In this document: positions 1 through 6,512 of the stretch, in pieces
Layout: each line of letters starts with the position of its first letter
How positions within the stretch are numbered: position 1 is the first letter of the stretch
Assembly (NCBI GenBank): GCA_036653075.1
Contig: JAVVUQ010000082.1
Coordinates: 1 to 6,551, forward strand
DNA: 6,551 bases
Reading direction: 5' to 3'
Source: JAVVUQ01 sp036653075
GTDB taxonomy: Bacteria > Bacillota > Clostridia > Christensenellales > CAG-314
Position numbers and translations under genes: made by a program
The notes under the pieces: generated by a model
Told to the model about the DNA's origin: nothing
The model's input: only the letters and a program-made list of their open reading frames with translations
Database searches by the model: none

Positions 1-12
1 TGGTCGTGATAT

Positions 13-44
13 TATCAATACAATAATATATCAATACAATAATT
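13..44. repeat. 16-nt tandem duplication in the leader
   Basis: Two adjacent copies of TATCAATACAATAATA (13-28) and TATCAATACAATAATT (29-44) match at 15 of 16 positions. The second copy overlaps a small perfect inverted repeat, ACAATA-ATTA-TATTGT, at 36-51. A further 8-nt palindrome, CAATATTG, lies at 85-92. The only reading frame open from the left edge of the + strand closes at base 54 with a low-complexity tail of I, N and Y, so I read this stretch as non-coding spacer. It could be a slippage duplication or a pair of protein-binding sites. Confidence 0.75.
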
Positions 45-95
45 ATATTGTGTGATAATGTTGTTATTCAATAATAAATTTGTTCAATATTGTTA

Positions 96-149
96 TAAGC
101 GACGCTAATATATTGATTATCATTTCAATAATGATTTGAGCGTAGCTTA
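96..149 (+). promoter_or_regulatory. Imperfect dyad in the leader of the lipoprotein gene
   Basis: The arm TAAGCGACGCT (96-106) pairs with AGCGTAGCTTA (139-149) over 11 positions with a single G/A mismatch. Inside it is a second stem, ATCATT (119-124) with AATGAT (130-135), closed by a 5-nt loop. The outer arms are the only G+C-rich words in the first 180 bases. The dyad ends 47 bases before the start codon and is not followed by a T-run, so it is not a terminator. It could be a folded 5' leader in the mRNA or an operator. It matches no riboswitch class that I recognise. No convincing paired -35/-10 promoter was found nearby; a TATAAT at 173-178 lies too close to the ribosome binding site to be used easily. 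Confidence 0.4.
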
Positions 150-196
150 GATATGATAAAAAAGGCAAAATTTATAATTAAAAAGAGGTAAATGCA

Positions 197-3100
197 ATGA
201 AAAAGAAGATTTTACTAACTATGATGTTGCTATTAATAGCTGTTTTAATAGTTGCATGTGTCCCGACAGGAGAAAGTGGATATCGAGATTACACGGTGAC
301 AATTACTTTTGATTTTGGGTATGAATCCAAAGTTGAAGTTGTAGCCATCAAGTTAAATGAAAAGCCAGTATTTCCGATAGTTCCCGAGCGCGCGGGGTAT
401 CATTTTTGCGGGTGGTATGTTGATAGCGCTTTTGTCAAAGAAATTGATAATAAAAAGGTGATATCGGTAGATACTGTATTACACGCTAAGTGGGAAGAAG
501 TTGTTGCTACTGATAAGTATTATGTTATAAAATACAATCCAAACAACAAAACGGACAGTTCATTTAATAGTTATGTTTTAAATGGTATGGTAGCGATTGA
601 GCCTAATGTGCCAAGTTACAGTGGATATAAGTTTAAATGCTGGAAAAATGGTGATAGTGTGTATGATTTTGCATTACCTGTTACTCAAAACCTTGAGCTT
701 ACTGCGGAGTGGGAGGCGATTTTCCATACTGTTACATTTATTGGCGGTAATGGTGAAACGCTGAAAACTGAGAGTGTGCAAGAGGGGTTTGCGGCGACTG
801 CGCCAACTTCGGTTGCGCATCAATACGATTCGGTTTATATTTTTAGTGGTTATGACAAGGAATTTAATTGTATAACCGCTGATACTACTGTTACGGCGTT
901 ATTTACTTACAATCATACAGACAGTTCGCTTTTTAATTATACATTGAATAAAGACAAGCAAAGCTACTCTATTAGCGCTAAAGACAAAGTCAATTATCCA
1001 ATAGATTTAGTATTGCCAAGCGAGTATAATGGGTTGCCTATTACCGAAATTGGATATGAAGGTTTTACGTATAATGATTTTGCGACTTTGCATGTTCCAA
1101 GCAGTTATAAAAGAATTCGGTCGCTTGCTTTTTACCAAAACCGTAATTTAACAAGTATTACCTTAGAAGAGGGCGTTGAAAAATTAGATGTTGTGGCATT
1201 TGGAAGTTGTTATACCTTAAAAGGAATCAATCTTCCTTCTACTTTAATATCGGTGGGCGAAAACTGTTTTTATAGAAATTATGAATTTAGTTTTATTACT
1301 GTTACAAATGGTAATTCCGCTTTTAAGGCTGTAAATGATCGTTTATATTCTCTTGACGGAACAAAACTATATTTTATGGTACCAACAAAAGTTTCAAGTA
1401 ATGTTGTTATTGAAAAAGAAGTAAATTATGTTTCAGCTGGAATGTTTACTGACAACAATTTATTAGAAAACATTGTCTTTGAAGGAAACATTGATTATAT
1501 TGGTATGGGAATGTTTTACAATTGCAGCGCTTTAAAGAGTGTAACATTTAATGGTGTTGTTAAGGCTGTGCATGGTTACACCGACCAAGCTTTGTATACG
1601 CATATTACGGACGCTGTGGAATTAGATAACATAATGAATTATGGCGCATTTGAAAGGTGCAATTTCTTGACAGCTATTAAATTTAACGCTGGTTTAGAAT
1701 ATGTTGGAAAAGCGGTGTTTGCAGGCTGTGACGTTTTAAGTAGCGTTGAATTTCCTCAATCTATTCAACTTATCGCTATCGATGCTTTTTGGAATAATCC
1801 GTTAGTTGAAATCAAAATGACGGGAGCAACGGAAAACGATTATTACATAATTAAAGACAATACTATAATTGAAAAAGGTACGGGAGTGAATGGTGGCGAT
1901 AAATTCATTTTATATGCGTCTGCATCAAGCGCTACGTCGTATGTAATGCCTAACAGCGTATCATCGCTTAATTATTTCGCTTTTTCTTCAGCTGTAAATT
2001 TAAAATCTGTTACGTTATCGGATAAAATCACAGAAATACCTGGCGCTTGTTTTATGGATGCGCAAGCTCTTGTGTCAGTATTTATTCCGTCAAGTGTTAC
2101 GAAAATAACCTCACAGTTGCCCGTAGAAGACGGTGTACAAAAATGGGCAAGATGTGAAATGTATGGCAGTTATGGCGCTTTTTCGAGATGTATGTCTTTA
2201 TCGCAATTAGATTTCAATTCCATAAATTTAACTGAAATCGGCGATGCTGCATTTTTTCAAACTGGAATTTCATCATTTTTTATTAGCAAATATTTAAGTA
2301 ATATTGGCGTAAACGCATTTATGTTATGTAAAAATTTAGCTGAATTAATAGTACAAGAAGGCAATTTGTATTATGCTTCTGTCGATGGCGTATTATTTAA
2401 CGCAGATAAAACAGAACTTATAGTTTATCCTACCGCTAAACAAGGTAAAAATTATATAATTGAGTCAACAGTAAAAAATATTCGCGAGTGCGCTTTTAGC
2501 TTGAATCAACACCTTGAAAATATTGTGGTAAACGAAGGTTGCGAAACAATTGGAGATGCCGCATTTAATAACTGTTTATCACTTAAGAAAGTGGAACTTC
2601 CAGCAAGTTTGAAAACAATTGAATCTCAAGCTTTCACAAATTCATTTTTATTAGAGTCTATTACATTTAAATCAGCGACGCCTGAACTCAAATTTGATTA
2701 TGAATTTAATACTTTTTCAGGTTATTACGAAGTTTGGAATGAAGAATATCAGTATATGGAACAAGTATTGATGATATTGAAAAATTTAAAAATCTACGTT
2801 CCAAATGCCTATTATATTGAATATTTCAATACTTTTTATTCGCTTGATAGTAATCTAATTAAAGCCTTAAGCGATAACGGTATGACTAAAACGCTCTATC
2901 ATTTTGAAACATTCGGTGGTACAATTATTGCAGACGTAACAACTGTTATGCTTCTTCAACCACAAAAACCTGAATTAAAAGATTATTATTTCTGGGGTTG
3001 GTATTATAGCGACGGAACAATCAATAACGTTGAATGGGGCAATGAAATTAGTTTTCCATTAAATTGCGACAAAACTGAAGTTACTATCTTCGCAAGATGG

Positions 3101-3475
3101 GAAAAAGAACGTCTACAAAATGGACTTTCAATAGATACTTGCTATGATATTACCACAGCTAAATCTGTTACCTTTAATAAAAATGGAACATATTATCTTT
3201 GCTTTACCGCTGCTGAAACGGGAATAATTAAAGATGTCAACTCATTCCCGATTATGAGCGCTGAATTGCAAACTTACTTTGAAAATAAAGAATGTCGTGT
3301 TTGGGCAATGGTATTTTCTAAACCTGACTTGGGCTATGACTCACTTTTAGGTAGGGATAATCGTCAAGTGGAAAAAGGCAAAACTTACTGGATTTCCCTT
3401 GAAATTTTTAATTATGAAAAACCTATTATCGTTTATCCGTTGGTAACGACTGTAAGTATTGAAATTGTTAAGTAA
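197..3475 (+). CDS. BspA-like leucine-rich-repeat surface lipoprotein with InlB-type B-repeats
   Basis: Predicted lipoprotein of 1092 residues, exported by Sec and anchored in the outer leaflet of the membrane. Residues 1-20 are a classic signal peptide (KKK, then a hydrophobic run) ending in the lipobox IVAC, with lipidated Cys21. Residues about 32-100 and 108-173 are InlB B-repeat-like modules (hallmarks 'AGYHFCGWY', 'LHAKWE', 'LTAEWE'). A third, weaker one spans about 176-239. Residues about 245-885 are BspA-type LRR_5 repeats, recognised by the recurring pattern of I..IG..AF..C..L..V.LP (for example 782-802) and by the interruption 'SVDGVLFNADKTELIVYP' at 728-745. A further B-repeat ('FWGWYY', 'IFARWE') lies at about 898-969, followed by an unassigned beta-rich domain at 970-1092. 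There is no LPXTG or other wall anchor. The start is set by AGAGGT at 184-189, 7 nt before the ATG. This family serves in adhesion and host or microbe binding; the ligand here is unknown. The gene is monocistronic in this window. Confidence 0.9.
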   Translation: MKKKILLTMMLLLIAVLIVACVPTGESGYRDYTVTITFDFGYESKVEVVAIKLNEKPVFPIVPERAGYHFCGWYVDSAFVKEIDNKKVISVDTVLHAKWEEVVATDKYYVIKYNPNNKTDSSFNSYVLNGMVAIEPNVPSYSGYKFKCWKNGDSVYDFALPVTQNLELTAEWEAIFHTVTFIGGNGETLKTESVQEGFAATAPTSVAHQYDSVYIFSGYDKEFNCITADTTVTALFTYNHTDSSLFNYTLNKDKQSYSISAKDKVNYPIDLVLPSEYNGLPITEIGYEGFTYNDFATLHVPSSYKRIRSLAFYQNRNLTSITLEEGVEKLDVVAFGSCYTLKGINLPSTLISVGENCFYRNYEFSFITVTNGNSAFKAVNDRLYSLDGTKLYFMVPTKVSSNVVIEKEVNYVSAGMFTDNNLLENIVFEGNIDYIGMGMFYNCSALKSVTFNGVVKAVHGYTDQALYTHITDAVELDNIMNYGAFERCNFLTAIKFNAGLEYVGKAVFAGCDVLSSVEFPQSIQLIAIDAFWNNPLVEIKMTGATENDYYIIKDNTIIEKGTGVNGGDKFILYASASSATSYVMPNSVSSLNYFAFSSAVNLKSVTLSDKITEIPGACFMDAQALVSVFIPSSVTKITSQLPVEDGVQKWARCEMYGSYGAFSRCMSLSQLDFNSINLTEIGDAAFFQTGISSFFISKYLSNIGVNAFMLCKNLAELIVQEGNLYYASVDGVLFNADKTELIVYPTAKQGKNYIIESTVKNIRECAFSLNQHLENIVVNEGCETIGDAAFNNCLSLKKVELPASLKTIESQAFTNSFLLESITFKSATPELKFDYEFNTFSGYYEVWNEEYQYMEQVLMILKNLKIYVPNAYYIEYFNTFYSLDSNLIKALSDNGMTKTLYHFETFGGTIIADVTTVMLLQPQKPELKDYYFWGWYYSDGTINNVEWGNEISFPLNCDKTEVTIFARWEKERLQNGLSIDTCYDITTAKSVTFNKNGTYYLCFTAAETGIIKDVNSFPIMSAELQTYFENKECRVWAMVFSKPDLGYDSLLGRDNRQVEKGKTYWISLEIFNYEKPIIVYPLVTTVSIEIVK

Positions 3476-3506
3476 TTTTTATCAATTCGAACACATTGAA
3501 TTTATC

Positions 3507-3548
3507 TTTAATGTATGAAAAATTAAATTTAATGTATGAAAATATAAA
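3507..3548. repeat. 21-nt tandem duplication
   Basis: Two adjacent 21-nt units (3507-3527 and 3528-3548) both begin with the 15-nt string TTTAATGTATGAAAA and both end in TAAA or a near variant. They lie about 30 nt after the stop codon of the lipoprotein gene and before its terminator, so they would be transcribed in its 3' UTR. Confidence 0.75.
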
Positions 3549-3625
3549 TTAATATAAATGAATAAAATCTTAAATCTAACCAATTTTAATATGATTTTAA
3601 TGTTTATTTTAATTTTATCGCTATA

Positions 3626-3670
3626 AATAAGGAGTACAGCCATCAAAAGCCGTACTCCTTATTGTTTTTT
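3626..3670 (+). terminator. Rho-independent terminator of the lipoprotein gene
   Basis: A perfect 12-bp stem, AATAAGGAGTAC (3626-3637) with GTACTCCTTATT (3652-3663), encloses a 14-nt loop. It is followed by a G and then six T (3665-3670) on the + strand. It lies about 150 nt after the lipoprotein stop codon. Read on the - strand, the stem is followed by only a broken T-rich stretch (TATTTATAG), so it may act weakly as a shared terminator for the convergent flavodiiron gene as well. Confidence 0.9.
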
Positions 3671-3728
3671 ATACGCAATAAATTTTCCATAAAACGTATA
3701 AAATATAAATAAATTTCATCGTCTATCA

Positions 3729-3762
3729 TTTGAATAAGTTTATTGTTTGAATAAGTTTGTTG
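3729..3762. repeat. 17-nt tandem duplication
   Basis: The copies TTTGAATAAGTTTATTG (3729-3745) and TTTGAATAAGTTTGTTG (3746-3762) are adjacent, differ at one base, and are followed by a third TTTG. They lie downstream of both convergent genes. They look like a slippage product; no function can be claimed. Confidence 0.75.
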
Positions 3763-3843
3763 TTTGTATTATAAAATATAATTTAATTTAATTTTTATAG
3801 TTTCTTAATTATGTAGTAGCGTGATTATTTTCAAGCAAAAAAA

Positions 3844-4959
3844 TTAAAAATTCCACATTACTTTTTCTAAATCTATAATCTCCCAATTTAACGAACGTAA
3901 AACATCTTCAATTTGCTTTGGCGATTCACCGCTCCAACCGTAAGAGCCAAAAGCTTTTCCGATACGATTTTTAGGACGTAAGCCTTTTAAGTAGGTTAAA
4001 AATGCGGAAACGGTGGGAAGCATAGTATTATTTAAAGTCGGTGAGCCAACAAAAATATATTTTGCGTCGATTAATTTGCTCATTGCGTATGAGTAATGTT
4101 TTTCGCTTAAACTAATTATTTCAACCTTTATACCATTTTGCGTAAGTTCGTTACTTAACTTCTGCGCAAGTTTTTTTGTCGTTCCCCACATAGTATCGTA
4201 AATTATCACTGCTTTATCATCGATTGTTTCATTTTTTGCGTATGATATATATTTGCCGAATACCTCAACGAGATATTTGCTTATTATTACGCCGTGCGAT
4301 GGACAAACAGTTTCAATTTCAAGCTTACCTATTATGTCGACAAGTTTCAAAACTTGATTGCCAAAAGGCATAACTATATTTGCATAATAATCAGCTATAC
4401 GCTCAAATAATTCGGTTTTATCCATATCGGTATCAAACTTTACGCCCGTACCTATATGCTGACCAAAAGCATCGTTAGAAAATAGTATTTTTTCTTCTTT
4501 TAAATAAGTACACATACTATCAGGCCAATGCACCATAGGCATAGGAATAAAACTAAAATTGTATTTTCCACTATTTAAAACATCCCCTAACCTTACTACT
4601 TCAAATTTAAAATTTGATTGAGGATAGTATACATTTAATTCTTTTTCACAAGCAGCTGTACCGTATATTACAGCCGTCGGATACTTATTTATAACTGCTG
4701 GCAATGCGCCGCTATGGTCGGGTTCTACGTGATTACAGATAATATAATCAATTGTTTTACCGCATAGTACCTTTTCTATGTTGTTTAATAGTTCTGCGCT
4801 AAATTGCGCTTTAACAAAATCTATTAAAGTTACCTTTTCGTCAATTATTAAGTATGCGTTGTATGTCGTCCCAAAAGGCGTTTGATAACCGTGAAAAATT
4901 CTCACGTCGCTATCTACTACGCCTACGCTATAAATATTAGCTCTTATCATTTCGTCCAT
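3844..4959 (-). CDS. fprA: Flavodiiron protein (FprA-type A flavoprotein), C-terminally short
   Basis: Soluble enzyme that reduces O2 to water, or NO to N2O, with electrons from rubredoxin or a similar donor, protecting anaerobes. It has a metallo-beta-lactamase-like diiron domain (residues about 1-245) and a flavodoxin domain (about 248-371). The diiron ligands are all present: HVEPDH (H77, E79, D81, H82), H144 in VHWPDSM, D163 in SNDAF, and H222 in CPSHG. The FMN-binding loops are TMWGTTK (256-262), GSPTLNNTMLP (305-315) and FGSYGWSGE (337-345). ATG 4959 is preferred over the Met at codon 4 because AAGGAG (4970-4965) lies 5 nt upstream of it. The protein stops at VMWNF, about where relatives (usually near 400 residues) continue for 20-30 residues into the last helix of the flavodoxin fold. 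No rubredoxin or reductase domain is fused and no partner gene is visible. FMN binding should be intact, but stability or dimer contacts may differ. Confidence 0.93.
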   Translation of the reverse strand: MDEMIRANIYSVGVVDSDVRIFHGYQTPFGTTYNAYLIIDEKVTLIDFVKAQFSAELLNNIEKVLCGKTIDYIICNHVEPDHSGALPAVINKYPTAVIYGTAACEKELNVYYPQSNFKFEVVRLGDVLNSGKYNFSFIPMPMVHWPDSMCTYLKEEKILFSNDAFGQHIGTGVKFDTDMDKTELFERIADYYANIVMPFGNQVLKLVDIIGKLEIETVCPSHGVIISKYLVEVFGKYISYAKNETIDDKAVIIYDTMWGTTKKLAQKLSNELTQNGIKVEIISLSEKHYSYAMSKLIDAKYIFVGSPTLNNTMLPTVSAFLTYLKGLRPKNRIGKAFGSYGWSGESPKQIEDVLRSLNWEIIDLEKVMWNF

Positions 4960-4963
4960 ATTT

Positions 4964-4970
4964 TCTCCTT
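4964..4970 (-). promoter_or_regulatory. Ribosome binding site of the flavodiiron gene
   Basis: AAGGAGA on the - strand, with AAGGAG ending 5 nt before the ATG at 4959. The alternative in-frame ATG at codon 4 would be 14 nt away, so this site decides the start. Confidence 0.85.
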
Positions 4971-4990
4971 TATTATAGTTAGAAAATCTC

Positions 4991-5019
4991 TTTATAAAGA
5001 TTATTCATAATCATTTAAG
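4991..5019 (-). promoter_or_regulatory. Candidate promoter and operator of the flavodiiron gene
   Basis: On the - strand, CTTAAA (5019-5014) and TATAAA (4996-4991) are 17 nt apart, giving a weak -35 and a good -10. The start of transcription would be about 4984, with a leader of about 25 nt. The spacer is filled by an inverted repeat, GATTAT-TC-ATAATC (4999-5012), with 6-nt arms around 2 central bases. A repressor bound there would block polymerase. The dyad has an even centre and half-sites GATTAT, so it does not fit the 7-1-7 PerR or Fur boxes exactly. A second TATAAT (4977-4972) is closer to the ribosome binding site and less likely. All of this is inferred from sequence pattern only. Confidence 0.35.
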
Positions 5020-5020
5020 C

Positions 5021-5213
5021 AAATTAATATAAGATTTTATTAATTAGTATAATTTTGCTTAATTAATATACTTTATTTAATTTATATATTGCTTGGTTAA
5101 TTAATATACTTTATTTTATTTATACATTATTTTGCTTAATTTATATAATTTATTTAATTTATATATTGCTTTGTTAATATATTATTTGGTTAATTAATAT
5201 ATTATTTGGTTTT
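5021..5213. repeat. Mosaic of degenerate AT-rich direct repeats
   Basis: This spacer is nearly pure A+T and is built of repeated words. TTGCTT occurs at 5055, 5089, 5132 and 5166, giving gaps of 34, 43 and 34 nt and thus a higher-order period of 77 nt. Bases 5055-5101 and 5132-5178 match at 44 of 47 positions. TTGGTTAATTAATATA occurs exactly at 5093-5108 and 5186-5201. TTAATTAA palindromes recur at 5059, 5097 and 5190. I see no GC-containing hairpin, and therefore no ordinary terminator, for the pump operon here. The region sits upstream of the flavodiiron gene and downstream of the pump genes. Confidence 0.7.
5174..5213. repeat. 20-nt tandem duplication reaching into the small pump gene
   Basis: Units 5174-5193 and 5194-5213 match at 18 of 20 positions and share the exact 18-mer TTAATATATTATTTGGTT. 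The second unit covers the stop codon and last three codons of the small OadG-like gene (5202-5213), so its 3' end is embedded in the repeat. Confidence 0.75.
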
Positions 5214-5375
5214 TTTTGTAAATAATTTCTTAAATCCTTTTGTAAAGAAAGAGCCTATACGATTTGAGTTATTAAGGATTAAAATAAATAGCATTATAAC
5301 GGCGGTGACGATAAATATTCCCGCCATACCTTTTGCCATAATCGGTAATGTTTTTAAAAATAATTCTACATTCAT
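5202..5375 (-). CDS. Small OadG-like membrane subunit of a sodium-pumping decarboxylase
   Basis: A 57-residue protein, MNVELFLKTLPIMAKGMAG..., with a single membrane span at about residues 18-35 (GAGIF-type start, then IFIVTAVIMLFILIL) and a short basic tail rich in K, F and T. The pattern LFLKTLPIMAKGM followed by a hydrophobic helix resembles the N-terminus of decarboxylase gamma subunits (OadG), which anchor and assemble the complex. The long linker and C-terminal zinc-binding part of full OadG are absent, so it fits the OadG-related small subunits seen next to OadB in clostridia. The start is set by AAGGAG (5390-5385), 9 nt before the ATG and directly after the upstream stop codon. It lies 15 bp behind the beta-subunit gene on the same strand, which strongly implies co-transcription and a shared complex. 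The assignment rests on context and on a short similarity. Confidence 0.75.
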   Translation of the reverse strand: MNVELFLKTLPIMAKGMAGIFIVTAVIMLFILILNNSNRIGSFFTKGFKKLFTKKTK

Positions 5376-5384
5376 TATTTATAT

Positions 5385-5390
5385 CTCCTT
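5385..5390 (-). promoter_or_regulatory. Ribosome binding site of the small OadG-like gene
   Basis: AAGGAG directly follows the TAA of the beta-subunit gene and lies 9 nt before the ATG at 5375. A strong site in this position is good evidence that the short frame is translated, since its 57 codons alone are not convincing. Confidence 0.85.
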
Positions 5391-6512
5391 TTAGCCTAAA
5401 AAGCTTATGATTAAGCCGCCAGCGATAACGGAAGCGATTTGACCAGACACGTTGGCGCCGACAGAGTGCATAAGTAAAAAGTTTTGATTATCCTCGGCAA
5501 GTCCCATTTTATGAACAACTCTTGCAGACATTGGAAAAGCGGAAATTCCCGCTGCGCCTATCATTGGATTGATTTTTTGTTTGAAAAACAAATTTAAAAC
5601 TTTTGCGAATAAGACTCCGCCAATAGTATCAAATATAAAGGCGATTAGTCCAAGAGCCATTATCAGTAATGTGTTTGGTGTAAGAAAATCTGCAGCTCGC
5701 ATTTTTGCTGCGATAGTTATGCCAAGTAAAAGTGTTATTAAATTTGCAAGTCCATTTTGCGCGCTTTCAGAAAGGGAGTTAAGCACGCCACATTCACGGA
5801 TTAAGTTGCCAAACATTAAAAATCCAATAAGCGCAACGGCTCGTGGCGCAACAAGACCTGTTATAATAGTTACTATAACAGGAAACAAAATACGCGTTAC
5901 TTTGGAAACGCTTTTTTGTTCGTACGGCATACGAATTAACCGTTCTTTTTTAGTCGTAATCATTTTGATTATAGGTGGTTGAACTATCGGCACAAGCGCC
6001 ATATAAGAATAAGCGGCGACTACTATTGCGCCGATATAGTTAGACTGAAAGAAATTCGCTACAAATATTGAAGTTGGCCCATCTGCTGCGCCTATTATAG
6101 CGATTGATGCAGCATCTTTAAGCTCAAATCCAAATAACGCCGCCATACTTAAGGTGAAAAATATTCCAAATTGCGCAGCTGCGCCAAATAACATTAGCTT
6201 CGGATTGGAAAGTAAAGGTCCAAAATCTATCATTGCGCCAATTCCAATAAATAATAAAAGCGGGAAAAGTTCATTTGCAATACCGCTGTTAAATAGTAAA
6301 TCAATTACACCATGTTCCGTTACTCCGTTGTAAATTTGATCCACAGCGCCTGACCAAGGAATATTAACTAAAATAGCGCCAAACCCAATAGGCAAAAGTA
6401 AAGCAGGTTCCATCTTCTTTTTTATAGCTAAAAAAATTAGAATTCCACCAATTACCCACATTCCTACTTGTCCCCAAGTAATTTTTAATAGATTTTCATA
6501 AAGTACTTCCAT
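5391..6512 (-). CDS. oadB: Sodium ion-translocating decarboxylase, beta subunit
   Basis: Integral membrane subunit of 373 residues that decarboxylates carboxybiotin and couples this to Na+ export (OadB/GcdB/MmdB family). The length is typical. Hydrophobic spans run throughout, from about residue 17. The residues reported as essential in Klebsiella OadB appear with matching spacing: D203 as D144 in GAADGPT (141-147), Y229 as Y170, and N373, G377, S382 and R389 as N315, G319, S324 and R331 in the stretch NPMIGAAGISAFPMSAR. The MHSVGANVSGQI segment (348-359) is also family-typical. The start is set by GGAGG 5 nt before the ATG. It is followed after 15 bp by the small OadG-like gene. The substrate (oxaloacetate, methylmalonyl-CoA or glutaconyl-CoA) is fixed by the carboxyltransferase subunit, which is not in the window, so the symbol marks the family only. 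Confidence 0.95.
   Translation of the reverse strand: MEVLYENLLKITWGQVGMWVIGGILIFLAIKKKMEPALLLPIGFGAILVNIPWSGAVDQIYNGVTEHGVIDLLFNSGIANELFPLLLFIGIGAMIDFGPLLSNPKLMLFGAAAQFGIFFTLSMAALFGFELKDAASIAIIGAADGPTSIFVANFFQSNYIGAIVVAAYSYMALVPIVQPPIIKMITTKKERLIRMPYEQKSVSKVTRILFPVIVTIITGLVAPRAVALIGFLMFGNLIRECGVLNSLSESAQNGLANLITLLLGITIAAKMRAADFLTPNTLLIMALGLIAFIFDTIGGVLFAKVLNLFFKQKINPMIGAAGISAFPMSARVVHKMGLAEDNQNFLLMHSVGANVSGQIASVIAGGLIISFLG

Larger units (their letters stand above)
3476..3843. other. Convergent intergenic spacer
   Basis: This AT-rich spacer lies between the lipoprotein gene and the flavodiiron gene, whose 3' ends face each other. It holds one strong terminator hairpin (3626-3670), a 21-nt tandem duplication (3507-3548) and a 17-nt tandem duplication (3729-3762). 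I see no credible gene in it. Confidence 0.8.

Noticed and set aside
1..54. Possible tail of an upstream gene entering from the left edge (+ strand, ending in NNYIV)
   Set aside because: The frame is 17 codons of low-complexity sequence that runs across a tandem duplication, with nothing to support coding.
3482..3643. A 53-codon - strand frame starting inside the terminator hairpin, with AAGGAG 11 nt upstream
   Set aside because: The apparent ribosome binding site is just one arm of the terminator stem, the spacing is long, and the translation is low-complexity I, K, L, F, N and Y as expected from AT-rich spacer with tandem repeats.
4999..5012. A PerR or Fur box upstream of the flavodiiron gene
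   Set aside because: The dyad has an even 6-2-6 layout and different half-sites, so it does not meet the 7-1-7 consensus. It is kept only as an unassigned operator candidate.
5021..5201. The repeat spacer as a CRISPR array or replication origin
   Set aside because: The repeats are degenerate, AT-only and unevenly spaced with no unique spacers, and there are no DnaA-box clusters or cas or replication genes nearby.
5206..5394. A 62-codon + strand frame opposite the small pump gene
   Set aside because: It is the antisense shadow of the OadG-like frame. The - strand frame has a strong ribosome binding site, fits the operon and encodes a sensible membrane span.
5569..5982. A 137-codon + strand frame inside the beta-subunit gene
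   Set aside because: It lies wholly antisense to a highly conserved gene with all its essential residues in place, and its translation has no recognisable features.
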